Source: Anaerobacillus alkalilacustris
GTDB lineage: Bacteria; Bacillota; Bacilli; Bacillales; Anaerobacillaceae
DNA: 36,669 nucleotides
Reading direction: 5' to 3'
Assembly: GCF_001866005.1 (NCBI RefSeq)
Contig: NZ_MLQR01000001.1
Coordinates: forward strand, 152,191-188,859
The position numbers were made by a program, and so were the translations under genes. The notes beneath the pieces are model-generated. The model made no database searches. It was not told where the DNA came from and saw only the letters and a list, made by a program, of their open reading frames with translations. Positions 1 to 9,256 of the stretch are shown one piece after another. Numbering within the stretch: position 1 is the first letter of the stretch; the number at the start of each line of letters is the position of its first letter.

Positions 1-9
1 GACTTATCC
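1..9 (+). rRNA. probable last bases of 23S rRNA (partial)
   Basis: The first bases (GACTTATC) resemble the 3' end of Bacillus 23S rRNA, which pairs with the 5' end of the mature molecule. They sit at the expected distance upstream of a 5S rRNA. The body of the gene lies before the window, so this rests on position and a very short match. Confidence 0.35.
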
Positions 10-63
10 TAAAAATAAGAATTGAATTCACACTCAAGAATCTTAAATGTATGTTATCTAGTT

Positions 64-85
64 TTGAAAGAATGATTTCTTTCAA
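64..85 (+). other. hairpin in the 23S-5S rRNA spacer
   Basis: A perfect 9-bp inverted repeat, TTGAAAGAA and TTCTTTCAA, separated by TGAT, lies between the presumed 23S end and the 5S gene. The flanking TATCTAGTTTTGAAA is of a kind commonly seen in Bacillus rRNA spacers. It is probably part of the precursor that is removed during rRNA maturation. Confidence 0.55.
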
Positions 86-96
86 CTAAATATATT

Positions 97-213
97 ATCT
101 AGTGGCGATAGCGAAGAGGTCACACTCGTTCCCATGCCGAACACGATCGTTAAGCTCTTTTGCGCCGATGGTAGTTAGGGGCTTCCCCTTGTGAGAGTAG
201 GACGTTGCTAGGT
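97..213 (+). rRNA. rrf: 5S ribosomal RNA
   Basis: The sequence is recognisably Bacillus 5S rRNA: GGCGATAGCGAAGAGGTCAC near the 5' side, CCGAACAC and GTTAAGCTC in the middle, GCGCCGATGGTAGT, then GTGAGAGTAGGACG near the 3' end. The ends were set by helix I, where ATCTAGTGGC (97-106) pairs with GTTGCTAGGT (204-213), giving 117 nt, the usual length. It is the last gene of an rRNA operon whose 16S and 23S lie upstream of the window. In B. subtilis an rRNA operon also precedes ctsR. Confidence 0.95.
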
Positions 214-222
214 AAGTTAAAG

Positions 223-250
223 AACACATTCCAATGGAGTGTGTTTTTTT
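223..250 (+). terminator. rRNA operon terminator
   Basis: A 10-bp stem (AACACATTCC with GGAGTGTGTT, one G-U pair), loop AAT and a run of seven T follow the 5S gene by ten bases. This is an intrinsic terminator for the rRNA operon. Confidence 0.9.
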
Positions 251-337
251 GTGTTTTTAGAACTTAATTTTAGGTTAAGTGGTGTTGTATCTGTGTTTTC
301 TAGTACCGCTTTGAAGTGAGCTCGAAGTAGTGTTTGT

Positions 338-400
338 TTCGTGCGACGAGTAATCGCAGGAGCAATTTCTTTTTCGTGCGACGAGTAATCGAAGGAGCAA
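338..400. repeat. direct repeat, two 28-bp copies 35 bp apart
   Basis: Copy 1 (338-365) and copy 2 (373-400) share 27 of 28 bases. Both begin TTCGTGCGACGAGTAATCG and end AGGAGCAA, differing by one C/A. They lie downstream of the rRNA terminator. The GCGACGAG...GGAGC composition recalls short GC-richer repeats scattered between genes in Bacillaceae, but family membership is only an impression. Confidence 0.75.
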
Positions 401-706
401 AGCAGCATGTAGATAATTCGATGAAGTAACTCACAATGAGACTGAAGTCATTGGATTTCATGTGTCTACTGGAAATGTTTGTTTAAATATTTATAGTTAT
501 GTTCCCGAACTCAGTACAGTAAGATAATAAAGTTAACTAAAACCACCAAATCACACCTTGCTACATATTAATACGATAAGATAAACACGGATACGAGAAG
601 CAATGAGTTGTACAAAAAACAAGTACCCCTAACTGGTATGAATTTTCACGAAAATAGTTCTTATTAATAGATTTTTTGAATAGATGTACAAACTATAGAA
701 GGATTA

Positions 707-735
707 TTTAGCATCAATAGACAAGTATATATAAT
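707..735 (+). promoter_or_regulatory. possible SigA promoter upstream of mgtC
   Basis: A perfect -10 TATAAT (730-735) stands 17 nt from a poor -35, TTTAGC (707-712). If used, it would produce a leader of about 240 nt carrying the hairpins at 766-867 before mgtC. The region is AT-rich, so a chance match is possible. Confidence 0.35.
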
Positions 736-765
736 GTGAAAATAAATGCATATAGTAGTGGACTC

Positions 766-867
766 GTTTCAGCAAGCTGAAACATCGGACAATCAGGTGG
801 AAATTCTACTCCACCTGATTGGAACATCCCACCTACGCTACGCTTAGATGTGGGGTCTTTTACCCCA
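766..867. repeat. cluster of consecutive hairpins, possible mobile-element end or structured RNA
   Basis: Successive inverted repeats lie side by side. GTTTCAGC and GCTGAAAC span 766-783. AATCAGGTGGA and TCCACCTGATT span about 790-820. CCCAC (828-832) can pair with the GTGGG that begins at 850. TGGGGT and ACCCCA span 851-867. The last hairpin is followed by eight A on the + strand, so on the - strand it follows a T run. The compact set of palindromes resembles the subterminal hairpins of IS200/IS605-type elements, but no transposase remnant lies beside it. A structured leader of mgtC is the alternative. Confidence 0.6.
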
Positions 868-981
868 AAAAAAATCAGATAAACAGTTATGAAATGTTTT
901 TTTTGAAAGGCATGTCTTTTGGTATTCCCGATAGTTAGCGCTATACATAGAGAGTTTATAAATTCGATAAGGGGGATGATA

Positions 982-1695
982 ATGGAGATTTTCAATTCAA
1001 TAATAGCTTCAGATACAACTATAATGATGCTTCGATTAGTGGTAGCCGCAATCCTGGGCGGTATCATTGGGGTTGAAAGAGAATATCATAAACACCCTGC
1101 AGGATTTAGAACCCATTTGCTCGTATGTGTTGGTGCATGTTTAATTATGTTATTAGCTATGTTTGGATTTCAAGGTTATATGGAAGAAAACATTCAATAT
1201 GTTAATTTTGATCCATCTCGTTTGGCGGCATATGTTGTTAGTGGTATAGGTTTTTTAGGCGCAGGCACAATTTTAGTCCAAGGTTATACAGTAAGAGGAT
1301 TAACGACAGCTGCTTCCATCTGGGTTGTAGCCGGTATAGGATTATCTGTCGGGGTGGGTATGTATTTTGCAGCAATATTTACAACTGGCATTGTAATATT
1401 AAGTTTGATGTTTTTAAATAAAGTAGATGAATCATTCTCAAGAAAAAAGGAAAAAACTGAAGCAATTGTTATTCATGCTGAATCGAAAGATACAACGTTA
1501 CTTTCAATTATTAACATTTTTGAAGAAAATAAAATAAATGTAAAAAAGGTAATGGTAGAAAGAGATAAAACATCCGAAAAATTCGAACTTTTAAGGTATC
1601 AACTAAAAGTTGTGTATCCTAACCAAACAGTGAAATTAACGGCAATTGACCTCTTGTATAAATTACCACAAGTTCATAAAGTATATTCTTTATAG
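982..1695 (+). CDS. MgtC/SapB family membrane protein
   Basis: The 237-residue protein carries the family signature of a small glycine-rich membrane segment, GGIIGVERE at about residues 26-34, followed by AGFRTHLLVCVGA. A second conserved segment, GIGFLGAGTI, lies near residue 90. Four or five hydrophobic helices cover roughly residues 12-150. The remaining 85 or so residues form a soluble, charged, ACT-like C-terminal domain. Family members are inner-membrane proteins linked to magnesium limitation and, in pathogens, to control of the F-type ATPase. The role in this organism is unknown. ATG 982 was chosen over upstream starts because AAGGGGG (969-975) is correctly spaced from it. The gene stands alone between an rRNA operon and ctsR, a place where B. 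subtilis has no such gene. Confidence 0.88.
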   Translation: MEIFNSIIASDTTIMMLRLVVAAILGGIIGVEREYHKHPAGFRTHLLVCVGACLIMLLAMFGFQGYMEENIQYVNFDPSRLAAYVVSGIGFLGAGTILVQGYTVRGLTTAASIWVVAGIGLSVGVGMYFAAIFTTGIVILSLMFLNKVDESFSRKKEKTEAIVIHAESKDTTLLSIINIFEENKINVKKVMVERDKTSEKFELLRYQLKVVYPNQTVKLTAIDLLYKLPQVHKVYSL

Positions 1696-1736
1696 GATTT
1701 AAATAAACATAGATGGAAATAATGGAAGCAACATAG

Positions 1737-1764
1737 TTGATAATTTTAAAGAATTGGATATAAT
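1737..1764 (+). promoter_or_regulatory. SigA promoter of the ctsR operon
   Basis: TTGATA (1737-1742), a 16-nt spacer and a perfect TATAAT (1759-1764) lie just upstream of the CtsR operator, which would cover the transcription start. Confidence 0.8.
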
Positions 1765-1766
1765 AT

Positions 1767-1795
1767 AATCAAAGTCAAATATAGTCAAAGTCAAA
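1767..1795 (+). promoter_or_regulatory. CtsR operator with extra half-sites
   Basis: AGTCAAA (1773-1779), TAT, AGTCAAA (1783-1789) is an exact match to the CtsR heptad direct repeat with a three-base NAN spacer. Further partial repeats flank it: AATCAAA (1767-1773) and GTCAAA (1790-1795). It lies at or just after the expected start of transcription, so bound CtsR would block initiation. Confidence 0.93.
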
Positions 1796-1821
1796 CACTT
1801 TTTTCCGAGAGGAGGGGTTTG

Positions 1822-2283
1822 GTGAAAAATGTATCAGACATCATTGAAAATTATTTAAAAAGCATTTTAACCCAAAGTGATAATGATTTAATTGAAGTTA
1901 AGCGAAGCGAGTTAGCAGAGCGATTTCAATGCGTTCCTTCCCAAATAAATTATGTAATTAGTACTAGATTTACCATCGAAAAAGGATATTTAGTTGAGAG
2001 CAAAAGAGGTGGAGGTGGCTTTATAAGAATTATTAAAGTAAAAGCTCATAATAAAGCCGACCTCTATGATCATATGCTATCTCTTCTAGGTGAAAAAATC
2101 ACCCAAAGTGGTGGTGAGGACATCATTTATCGACTTTATGAAGAGGAAGCGATAACGAAAAGAGAAGCAAAACTTTTACAAAGTGCTATTGATAGATCTG
2201 TCTTGAATTTACATTTACCATATCGTGATCATTTGCGATCAGATTTGTTAAGAGCTATGATAACTACGTTAAAACATAAATAA
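1822..2283 (+). CDS. ctsR: CtsR, repressor of class III heat-shock genes
   Basis: The 153-residue protein matches CtsR throughout. An N-terminal winged helix-turn-helix contains CVPSQINYVI. The glycine-rich wing, RGGGGFI near residue 65, is the element that senses heat and contacts operator DNA. The C-terminal part, with REAKLLQSAIDRS, is the dimerisation region and the target of the ClpCP and McsB system. GTG 1822 is preferred because AGGAGG (1810-1815) is six bases away. A TTG at 1819 is in frame but too close to that site. CtsR heads the operon it represses, and its operator is directly upstream. Downstream come its modulators McsA and McsB and the unfoldase ClpC. Confidence 0.97.
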   Translation: MKNVSDIIENYLKSILTQSDNDLIEVKRSELAERFQCVPSQINYVISTRFTIEKGYLVESKRGGGGFIRIIKVKAHNKADLYDHMLSLLGEKITQSGGEDIIYRLYEEEAITKREAKLLQSAIDRSVLNLHLPYRDHLRSDLLRAMITTLKHK

Positions 2284-2301
2284 AAAGGAGGGGGAGTTAC
2301 C

Positions 2302-2832
2302 GTGTTATGTCATGAATGTAATGAAAGGGAAGCAACGTTACATTTTACGAAAATACTCAACGGTAAAAAAACTGAAATTCATTTATGTGACCACTGTGCA
2401 AAGGATAAGGGTGAGTATATACCTGGTGCCAATGGTTTTTCTATTCACCAATTATTATCAGGATTATTAAATTTTGAACAACAGATACCGAGCTCTCCCA
2501 ATCGATCGTTACAAGAAGAACAACAGTGTGGTAAATGTGGGATGACCTACCATCAATTTGCACGCGCAGGTAGATTTGGCTGTGCTGAGTGCTATCACAC
2601 TTTTAACTCTAAACTAGATCCGATGCTACGAAGAGTTCATAGTGGTAATACAAGTCATATAGGTAAAATACCAAAAAGAATTGGTACAGGTATTAAATTA
2701 CACAGACAAATTGAACAACTAAAACAGGAATTAAGGCATCATATATCGAAAGAAGAATTTGAAGAAGCAGCAAGGTTAAGAGATGAAATCCGCGCTTTGG
2801 AAAAAAAACAGCAGAGTGGGAGGGATAATTGA
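2302..2832 (+). CDS. mcsA: McsA, zinc-binding activator of the arginine kinase McsB
   Basis: The 176-residue protein has four CXXC pairs, C3/C6, C29/C32, C76/C79 and C94/C97, which would form two zinc sites. A C-terminal UVR-type helical hairpin follows at about residues 138-173 ([19 protein letters not shown]). This is the arrangement of McsA, which binds and activates McsB and links heat or metal and thiol stress to CtsR inactivation. Translation starts at GTG 2302 behind a strong AGGAGGGGG site. The stop overlaps the mcsB start by one base (TGATG), which suggests translational coupling of the two partners. Confidence 0.96.
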   Translation: MLCHECNEREATLHFTKILNGKKTEIHLCDHCAKDKGEYIPGANGFSIHQLLSGLLNFEQQIPSSPNRSLQEEQQCGKCGMTYHQFARAGRFGCAECYHTFNSKLDPMLRRVHSGNTSHIGKIPKRIGTGIKLHRQIEQLKQELRHHISKEEFEEAARLRDEIRALEKKQQSGRDN

Positions 2833-3905
2833 TGTCACTAGAGAAATTTATTGGTGAGGCGATTAGCCCTTGGATGAAAAATGAAGGATACGAATCTGAA
2901 ATTGTACTAAGCAGTCGTATTCGTCTAGCCAGAAACTTAAAGGATTATTCATTTCCGATTATTTCAACTACCGACGAAGCTCATTTAGTTGTTAAACAAG
3001 TAAAAGAACATTTTGAAGGTAAAGATTATGACAGATATGGTCCCTTTGAACTTTTAGAAATGGATGATATGAAACCTAATGAAAAAAGGATACTAGTCGA
3101 AAAGCATCTGATCAGTCCTCAACTTGCGGACGAATCAAAAAAAGGTGCAGTTTTACTAAGTAGTGATGAAGCGATTAGTATTATGGTAAATGAAGAAGAT
3201 CATTTACGTATACAATGTCTATTTCCTGGATTTCAACTAAATGAAGGTTTAGTACTTGCGAGTGGAATTGATGATTGGATTGAAGAAAAGTTACATTATG
3301 CTTTTGATGAGAAAAAGGGATACTTGACTAGTTGTCCGACAAATGTAGGAACAGGTCTAAGAGCTTCGGCAATGATGCATTTACCAGCTTTGGTTTTAAC
3401 AAAACAATTAAATAAAATATTACCCGCTATAAATCAATTAGGGTTAGTTGTAAGAGGAATTTATGGTGAAGGTAGCGAAGCTTTAGGTAACTTATTTCAA
3501 ATCTCTAATCAAATTACTCTTGGTAAATCCGAACAGGACATCGTTGAGGATCTTAGAGGAGTAGTGTTACAACTAATTCATCAAGAAAGAGCAGCAAGAG
3601 AAACGTTATTACAATCCTCTAAGCTACAATTAGAGGATAGAATATATCGTTCATATGGAGTTCTCGCATATGCTAGAACCATTGATATAAAAGAAGCTTC
3701 ACAAATGTTATCAGATGTTCGTTTGGGTATTGATTTGAAAATACTTACAGGGATTTCTGCGAGTATTTTAAATGAGTTAATGATTTTAACTCAACCTGGA
3801 TTCTTACAGCAATACGCGGGAGATATTTTATCTGCGGACAAAAGAGATGAACGAAGAGCAAAATTGATAAGAGAAAGACTCAAATTAGAAATAGATAAAA
3901 ACTAA
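2832..3905 (+). CDS. mcsB: McsB, protein arginine kinase
   Basis: The 357-residue protein has the phosphagen-kinase fold signatures of Mcs[10 protein letters not shown] (27-35) binds nucleotide, NEEDH (120-124) includes the catalytic glutamate, and [13 protein letters not shown] surrounds C168. Near the C-terminus, RDERR matches the conserved pocket through which McsB senses phosphoarginine. McsB phosphorylates arginines on CtsR and damaged proteins, marking them for ClpCP. ATG 2832 overlaps the mcsA stop; an in-frame TTG three bases upstream is less likely. All key residues are present, so the enzyme should be active. Confidence 0.97.
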   Translation: MSLEKFIGEAISPWMKNEGYESEIVLSSRIRLARNLKDYSFPIISTTDEAHLVVKQVKEHFEGKDYDRYGPFELLEMDDMKPNEKRILVEKHLISPQLADESKKGAVLLSSDEAISIMVNEEDHLRIQCLFPGFQLNEGLVLASGIDDWIEEKLHYAFDEKKGYLTSCPTNVGTGLRASAMMHLPALVLTKQLNKILPAINQLGLVVRGIYGEGSEALGNLFQISNQITLGKSEQDIVEDLRGVVLQLIHQERAARETLLQSSKLQLEDRIYRSYGVLAYARTIDIKEASQMLSDVRLGIDLKILTGISASILNELMILTQPGFLQQYAGDILSADKRDERRAKLIRERLKLEIDKN

Positions 3906-3930
3906 CTAATATTTGGAGGTGGAGTTTATT

Positions 3931-6375
3931 ATGATGTTTGGTAGATTTACCGAAAGAGCACAAAAGGTATTAGCATTAGCACAAGAGGAAGCAATTCGCT
4001 TAGGCCATAATAACATTGGTACAGAACATGTATTATTAGGATTAATTCGTGAGGGTGAAGGAATTGCTGCAAAAGCACTTTTAGGTTTAGGTTTGGGTTC
4101 TGATAAAATTCAAAATGAAGTTGAAACTTTGATTGGTAAAGGGCAAGATGGTGCAAAAACCATTCACTACACACCAAGAGCAAAGAAAGTTATCGAATTA
4201 TCAATGGATGAAGCAAGAAAATTAGGTCATTCTTATGTAGGAACTGAACATATCTTATTAGGTTTAATTCGTGAGGGTGAAGGTGTCGCAGCTAGAGTGT
4301 TAAATAACCTAGGAGTAAGCTTAAATAAAGCCCGCCAACAAGTGTTACAATTATTAGGAAGTAATGAAACATCTAGTAGTAGTCAACAAGGTGGTGCGGC
4401 AGCTAACGTCAACACACCAACATTAGATAGTCTTGCAAGAGATTTAACCGCTATGGCTAAAGAGGAAGGTTTAGACCCTGTAATTGGTCGTAGTAAAGAA
4501 ATTGAGAGGGTTATTCAAGTATTGAGTCGACGAACAAAAAATAATCCAGTATTAATTGGTGAGCCTGGTGTTGGTAAAACAGCCATTGCTGAAGGATTAG
4601 CACAACAAATCGTTGCAAACGAAGTTCCAGAGACTCTCCGTGGAAAAAGAGTTATGACGCTTGATATGGGAACAGTTGTTGCAGGTACGAAATATCGTGG
4701 TGAATTTGAAGATCGTCTTAAGAAAGTAATGGATGAAATCCGCCAAGCTCAAAATGTCATTTTATTCATTGATGAGTTGCATACGTTAATTGGTGCAGGT
4801 GGAGCAGAAGGAGCGATTGATGCATCAAATATTTTAAAACCTTCTTTAGCACGTGGCGAATTACAGTGTATTGGTGCAACCACACTAGATGAATATCGTA
4901 AATATATTGAAAAAGACGCTGCTTTAGAAAGACGTTTTCAACCGATTAAAGTTGATGAACCATCCATTGAAGAATCAATTTTAATCTTAAAAGGGTTAAG
5001 AGATCGCTATGAAGCTCACCATCGTGTAACGATTACCGATGAGGCAATTGAGGAATCTGTAAAGCTTTCAGATCGCTATATTTCTGATCGTTTCTTACCG
5101 GATAAAGCAATTGACTTAGTTGATGAAGCAGCTTCAAAGGTTCGCCTAAGATCTTATACAATTCCGCCAAACTTAAAAGAGCTTGAAAATAAATTAGAGG
5201 AAACAAGGAAAGAAAAAGATGCCTCAGTACAAAGTCAAGAGTTTGAAAAAGCTGCATCACTAAGGGATAGTGAACAAAGATTAAGAGAAGAGCTTGAAAC
5301 ATTAAAGAAAGAATGGAAAGAAAAACAAGGGCAAGAAAATACAGAGGTTACAACCGAAGATATTGCTCAAGTTGTATCTAGTTGGACTGGAGTTCCTGTT
5401 TCGAAGCTAGCTGAAGAAGAAACAGAGAGACTATTAAAGATGGAAGAAATTCTGCATCAACGTGTAATTGGCCAAGAAGAAGCCGTTAAAGCTATTTCAA
5501 AAGCTGTCCGTCGTGCTAGAGCAGGTTTAAAAGATCCAAAACGTCCAATTGGTTCATTTATCTTCTTAGGACCTACTGGTGTAGGTAAAACCGAGTTAGC
5601 GAGAGCTGTCGCTGAAACGCTTTTCGGAGATGAAGATGCTGTCATTCGAATTGATATGTCAGAATATATGGAAAAACATGCAACATCTCGATTAGTAGGT
5701 TCACCACCTGGTTATGTCGGTCATGATGACGGTGGACAACTAACAGAAAAAGTTAGAAGAAAGCCTTATTCCGTTATTCTATTTGATGAGATTGAAAAAG
5801 CACACCCTGAAGTATTTAACATCTTACTACAAGTGCTAGAAGATGGTCGTCTTACAGACTCTAAAGGCCGTACAGTGGACTTTAGAAATACAGCGGTAAT
5901 TATGACTTCTAACGTAGGTGCAAGTGAATTAAAGCGAAATAAATATCTTGGATTTACGACTCAATCAGAGGGTCGAGAGTATAAAGATATGAAAGAGAAA
6001 GTAATGGGCGAGTTAAAAAAGAGCTTCCGCCCAGAATTTTTAAACCGTATTGATGAAATTATTGTCTTCCACTCATTAGATAAAACGCACATTCAACAAA
6101 TTGTATCTTTAATGGCAGATACATTAAAGAAGCGTTTATTGGAGCATGATATTGAGTTCGAACTAACAGATGTGGCTTTAGCAAAAATTGCGGATGAAGG
6201 GTATGATCCTGAATACGGAGCTCGTCCTCTTCGTAGAGCCTTACAAAAGCATGTAGAAGATCGATTGTCAGAAGAATTATTAAGAGGTACAATCCAAAAA
6301 GGTCAAAAGGTAAAGTTAGATGTAGTTGATAATGAATTTGTAGTAGAAGCTGCTGTCAAAACTACTACATCTTAA
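3931..6375 (+). CDS. clpC: ClpC, AAA+ unfoldase of the ClpCP protease
   Basis: The 814-residue Hsp100 protein has two N-terminal Clp repeats (about 1-145), each with [17 protein letters not shown] domain 1 has Walker A GEPGVGKT (210-217) and Walker B FIDELHT. A coiled-coil middle domain with the UVR-like [13 protein letters not shown] follows at about 410-480. AAA domain 2 has Walker A GPTGVGKT (547-554) and GYVG pore residues. It unfolds substrates, including phosphoarginine-marked proteins and CtsR, and feeds them to ClpP. ATG 3931 gives the standard [11 protein letters not shown] start behind TGGAGGTGGAG. It is the last gene of the CtsR operon here, closed by a strong terminator. Confidence 0.98.
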   Translation: MMFGRFTERAQKVLALAQEEAIRLGHNNIGTEHVLLGLIREGEGIAAKALLGLGLGSDKIQNEVETLIGKGQDGAKTIHYTPRAKKVIELSMDEARKLGHSYVGTEHILLGLIREGEGVAARVLNNLGVSLNKARQQVLQLLGSNETSSSSQQGGAAANVNTPTLDSLARDLTAMAKEEGLDPVIGRSKEIERVIQVLSRRTKNNPVLIGEPGVGKTAIAEGLAQQIVANEVPETLRGKRVMTLDMGTVVAGTKYRGEFEDRLKKVMDEIRQAQNVILFIDELHTLIGAGGAEGAIDASNILKPSLARGELQCIGATTLDEYRKYIEKDAALERRFQPIKVDEPSIEESILILKGLRDRYEAHHRVTITDEAIEESVKLSDRYISDRFLPDKAIDLVDEAASKVRLRSYTIPPNLKELENKLEETRKEKDASVQSQEFEKAASLRDSEQRLREELETLKKEWKEKQGQENTEVTTEDIAQVVSSWTGVPVSKLAEEETERLLKMEEILHQRVIGQEEAVKAISKAVRRARAGLKDPKRPIGSFIFLGPTGVGKTELARAVAETLFGDEDAVIRIDMSEYMEKHATSRLVGSPPGYVGHDDGGQLTEKVRRKPYSVILFDEIEKAHPEVFNILLQVLEDGRLTDSKGRTVDFRNTAVIMTSNVGASELKRNKYLGFTTQSEGREYKDMKEKVMGELKKSFRPEFLNRIDEIIVFHSLDKTHIQQIVSLMADTLKKRLLEHDIEFELTDVALAKIADEGYDPEYGARPLRRALQKHVEDRLSEELLRGTIQKGQKVKLDVVDNEFVVEAAVKTTTS

Positions 6376-6379
6376 TAAG

Positions 6380-6413
6380 AATAGCCGGGAAGCGTTCCCG
6401 GCTATTTGTTTTT
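6380..6413 (+). terminator. strong intrinsic terminator after clpC
   Basis: A perfect 12-bp stem (AATAGCCGGGAA with TTCCCGGCTATT), loop GCG and a T-rich tail start four bases after the clpC stop codon. It separates the heat-shock operon from radA. Confidence 0.94.
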
Positions 6414-6607
6414 AAAAGATATGACATAACTTATTCTAGTAAGCACTGACGCTTGCACTTTTCTTAAAAATGAAAAACTAAGTGTTTTACGTTGGACAAT
6501 AGATGGTTAATTATATATATAATTAAGTAAAGATACTCGATATTTAACGGAAAGTTTAATGGGATTTTATGTTAAAATATACATGTGTTTCTTAGAAAGG
6601 GATTAGT

Positions 6608-7981
6608 ATGGCAAAGCGAAAAACAAAGTTTGTATGTCAAGAGTGTGGTTACGAATCAAAAAAATGGATGGGGAAATGTCCTGGATGCCAAAGTTGGAAT
6701 TCAATGACTGAAGAGTTTGAAGAACAGGATAATAAAGTAAGGGGCTTTGTTACTTCTGTGAACTCGACTAACAAAAAGCCACAGTCAATAACAACTATCG
6801 AAAGAGATTTAGAACAAAGATTAAGTACCAATATGATTGAACTTGATAGAGTTTTAGGTGGAGGAATTGTTCCTGGTTCATTGGTGCTTGTTGGGGGAGA
6901 TCCTGGTATAGGAAAATCGACGTTATTATTACAAGTTTCTTCGAAATTGGCAAATAATAATCATAAGGTCTTATATATATCAGGTGAAGAATCAGTCAAA
7001 CAAACAAAAATACGAGCAGATCGTTTAGATATTACTTCAGATCAGCTTTTTGTTCTTGCGGAAACTGATCTAGAATATATTGAAAAGTCGATTGAGGAAA
7101 TTAACCCTGCGTTAGTAATTATTGACTCTATTCAAACTGTATATATATCAGATATTACTTCAGCGCCAGGAAGTGTTTCGCAAGTACGAGAGTGTACAGC
7201 CGCTTTAATGAGAATTGCTAAAACAAAAGGTATAGCCATTTTTATTGTCGGTCATGTTACGAAACAAGGCGCAATTGCTGGCCCAAGGTTATTAGAGCAT
7301 ATGGTTGACTCTGTATTATATTTTGAAGGGGAGAGGCATCATACATACCGAATTTTAAGAGCTGTGAAAAACCGTTTTGGTTCAACAAATGAAATAGGGA
7401 TTTTTGAAATGAAAGAGGTTGGACTTGAAGAGGTTCTTAATCCTTCTGAAATATTTTTAGAAGAACGTTCTCAAGGTGCTTCTGGTTCTATTGTCGTAGC
7501 TTCTCTTGAAGGCACAAGAACCGTTTTAGTTGAGCTACAAGCACTTGTCTCCCCTACTACATTTGGAAATCCAAGGCGCATGGCTACGGGTATTGACCAT
7601 AATAGAGTTTCATTACTAATGGCGGTATTAGAAAAACGAGTAGGTCTTCTACTACAAAATCAGGATGCTTATTTAAATGTAGCTGGTGGGGTGCGCTTAG
7701 ATGAACCTGCTGTAGACTTAGGTATTGCTATTTGTATCGCCTCAAGTTTTAGAGATCAGCCGACAAGTCCAACTGATGTGGCAATTGGAGAAATTGGTTT
7801 AACAGGAGAGGTAAGAAGAGTCTCTCGGATTGAACAACGAGTTTTAGAAGCAGCAAAGTTGGGCTTTAAAAGAGTGATTATTCCAGAAAAGAATATTGGG
7901 GGATGGAATATTCCAGAAGGAATAAAAGTAATAGGAGTTTCAACAGTAAAAGAGGCATTAGATACCTTAATGGGAGGGTAA
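6608..7981 (+). CDS. radA: RadA/Sms, DNA repair and recombination ATPase
   Basis: The 457-residue protein starts with a four-cysteine zinc finger (C10, C13, C24, C27). A RecA-like ATPase core follows with Walker [11 protein letters not shown] (96-105) and the RadA-specific KNRFG motif (254-258). It ends in a Lon-protease-like domain containing [12 protein letters not shown]. RadA drives branch migration and processing of recombination intermediates. The upstream gap of about 190 bases holds an AT-only 20-bp palindrome at 6507-6526 and no clear promoter, though the clpC terminator implies radA has its own. The stop codon overlaps the disA start (TAATG). Confidence 0.97.
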   Translation: MAKRKTKFVCQECGYESKKWMGKCPGCQSWNSMTEEFEEQDNKVRGFVTSVNSTNKKPQSITTIERDLEQRLSTNMIELDRVLGGGIVPGSLVLVGGDPGIGKSTLLLQVSSKLANNNHKVLYISGEESVKQTKIRADRLDITSDQLFVLAETDLEYIEKSIEEINPALVIIDSIQTVYISDITSAPGSVSQVRECTAALMRIAKTKGIAIFIVGHVTKQGAIAGPRLLEHMVDSVLYFEGERHHTYRILRAVKNRFGSTNEIGIFEMKEVGLEEVLNPSEIFLEERSQGASGSIVVASLEGTRTVLVELQALVSPTTFGNPRRMATGIDHNRVSLLMAVLEKRVGLLLQNQDAYLNVAGGVRLDEPAVDLGIAICIASSFRDQPTSPTDVAIGEIGLTGEVRRVSRIEQRVLEAAKLGFKRVIIPEKNIGGWNIPEGIKVIGVSTVKEALDTLMGG

Positions 7982-9060
7982 TGAATTTGGATCTTATGAA
8001 TAAAACGGCTTTTATTGATGATGTTTTAAAGATAGTAGCCCCGGGTTCTCCATTACGAGAGGGGATCGATAATGTTTTAAGGGCAAAAACAGGTGGGTTA
8101 ATTGTATTAGGTTATAATAATGAAATGATGAATATTGTGGATGGAGGATTTTTTATTAATTGTGAATTCTCTCCAGCCTATTTATATGAACTAGCAAAAA
8201 TGGATGGTGCAATTATTCTGAGTGAAGAAGGCGATCGAATATTATATGCAAACACTCAATTAGTGCCAAATCCTACAATCCCATCAACTGAAACGGGGAT
8301 CAGACATCGTACTGCTGAGAGGGTGGCGCGACAAACTGGGAATTTAGTCATATCGATCTCACAAAGAAGAAATGTCATTACTCTCTATCAAGGAGAATCA
8401 CGCTACTCACTAAAAGATATTGGTGTTATATTAACGAAGGCAAATCAAGCAATTCAGACGCTTGAAAAATATAAATCAGTACTTGATCAAGGGATTACGA
8501 ATTTAGGTGCTTTGGAGTTTGAAGAACTAGTTACATTTCAGGAAGTATCACAAGTAATACACAGAGTTGAAATGGTACTACGTATAAAGAGTGAAATATT
8601 AAATTATGTAAATGAATTAGGGGATGAAGGAAGACTCATTTCAATGCAGTTAGAAGAACTAGTTTCTAATATTGAAAAAGAGGCTGGGTTGTTAATAAAA
8701 GATTATATTAAGGATCAAAACTCAGACGAACAGCATATACTAAAACAATTGAAGAAATTATCAAATGAAGAATTATTAGAAGATCAAATCATTGTTAAGC
8801 TCTTAGGGTATTCAAAAAATCTAAATTTATCAGAGCATACGATTACCCCACGTGGTTATCGAATTCTTCATAAAATACCAAGAATACCACCACTTGTAGT
8901 CGAAAATTTAATAGATAAGTTTGAAAATATTACACAAATTATGAGAGCTTCTATTGAGGAACTTGATGAAGTAGAAGGAATTGGTGAAGCAAGGGCAAGA
9001 AAGATAAAAGAGGGTTTAACAAGAATTCAAGAACAACTTTTTATAGATCGACACATATAA
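7981..9060 (+). CDS. disA: DisA, DNA-scanning diadenylate cyclase
   Basis: The 359-residue protein makes c-di-AMP from two ATP. The N-terminal DAC domain contains the catalytic DGA (75-77) in AKMDGAIIL and the ATP-contacting RHRTAER (108-114). A helical spine follows. The C-terminal helix-hairpin-helix ([16 protein letters not shown], about 325-340) binds branched DNA. DisA scans chromosomes and stops synthesis at recombination intermediates. RadA, encoded immediately upstream with a one-base overlap, modulates it in B. subtilis. ATG 7981 was chosen because the longer frame runs back inside radA without support. Confidence 0.97.
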   Translation: MNLDLMNKTAFIDDVLKIVAPGSPLREGIDNVLRAKTGGLIVLGYNNEMMNIVDGGFFINCEFSPAYLYELAKMDGAIILSEEGDRILYANTQLVPNPTIPSTETGIRHRTAERVARQTGNLVISISQRRNVITLYQGESRYSLKDIGVILTKANQAIQTLEKYKSVLDQGITNLGALEFEELVTFQEVSQVIHRVEMVLRIKSEILNYVNELGDEGRLISMQLEELVSNIEKEAGLLIKDYIKDQNSDEQHILKQLKKLSNEELLEDQIIVKLLGYSKNLNLSEHTITPRGYRILHKIPRIPPLVVENLIDKFENITQIMRASIEELDEVEGIGEARARKIKEGLTRIQEQLFIDRHI

Positions 9061-9065
9061 AGATG

Positions 9066-9094
9066 TTGACTGCGTTTTCAATTAAAGTTATAAT
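9066..9094 (+). promoter_or_regulatory. SigA promoter P1 upstream of yacL
   Basis: TTGACT (9066-9071), a 17-nt spacer and TATAAT (9089-9094) begin six bases after the disA stop. Confidence 0.8.
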
Positions 9095-9125
9095 GGGGTA
9101 TTTATTCATGGAAATTGACAACAAT

Positions 9126-9154
9126 TTGCCACTTTGTTATTTTAAACTTATAAT
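9126..9154 (+). promoter_or_regulatory. SigA promoter P2 upstream of yacL
   Basis: TTGCCA (9126-9131), a 17-nt spacer and a second perfect TATAAT (9149-9154) lie 60 bases downstream of P1. An alternative -35, TTGACA (9115-9120), pairs with the weaker TATTTT (9138-9143). Confidence 0.65.
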
Positions 9155-9256
9155 GAATTTGAAACGTAATAGTGTATATAAAAAAATATATAAAAGTTTC
9201 TATAATAATGTTTCAAATTTTTCAGAATGTCTATAATGGTAAAGGAGGTGAAATCG

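Larger units (their letters stand above)
251..981. other. 731-base gene-free stretch between rRNA operon and mgtC
   Basis: No convincing gene is present on either strand. The stretch holds a pair of direct repeats (338-400), a possible promoter (707-735) and a hairpin cluster (766-867), each listed separately. The rest (about 401-706) is AT-rich sequence in which I see nothing. A 117-codon reading frame on the - strand covering 714-1067 is a shadow of mgtC and the hairpins. Confidence 0.7.

Noticed and set aside
742..981. Magnesium (M-box) riboswitch before mgtC
   Set aside because: I could not find the conserved M-box core sequences. The hairpins present are simple palindromes, so magnesium control by a known riboswitch is not supported.
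714..1067. 117-codon reading frame on the - strand
   Set aside because: It overlaps the conserved start of mgtC and the hairpin cluster, and the part I can read matches no family I recognise. It is a shadow frame.
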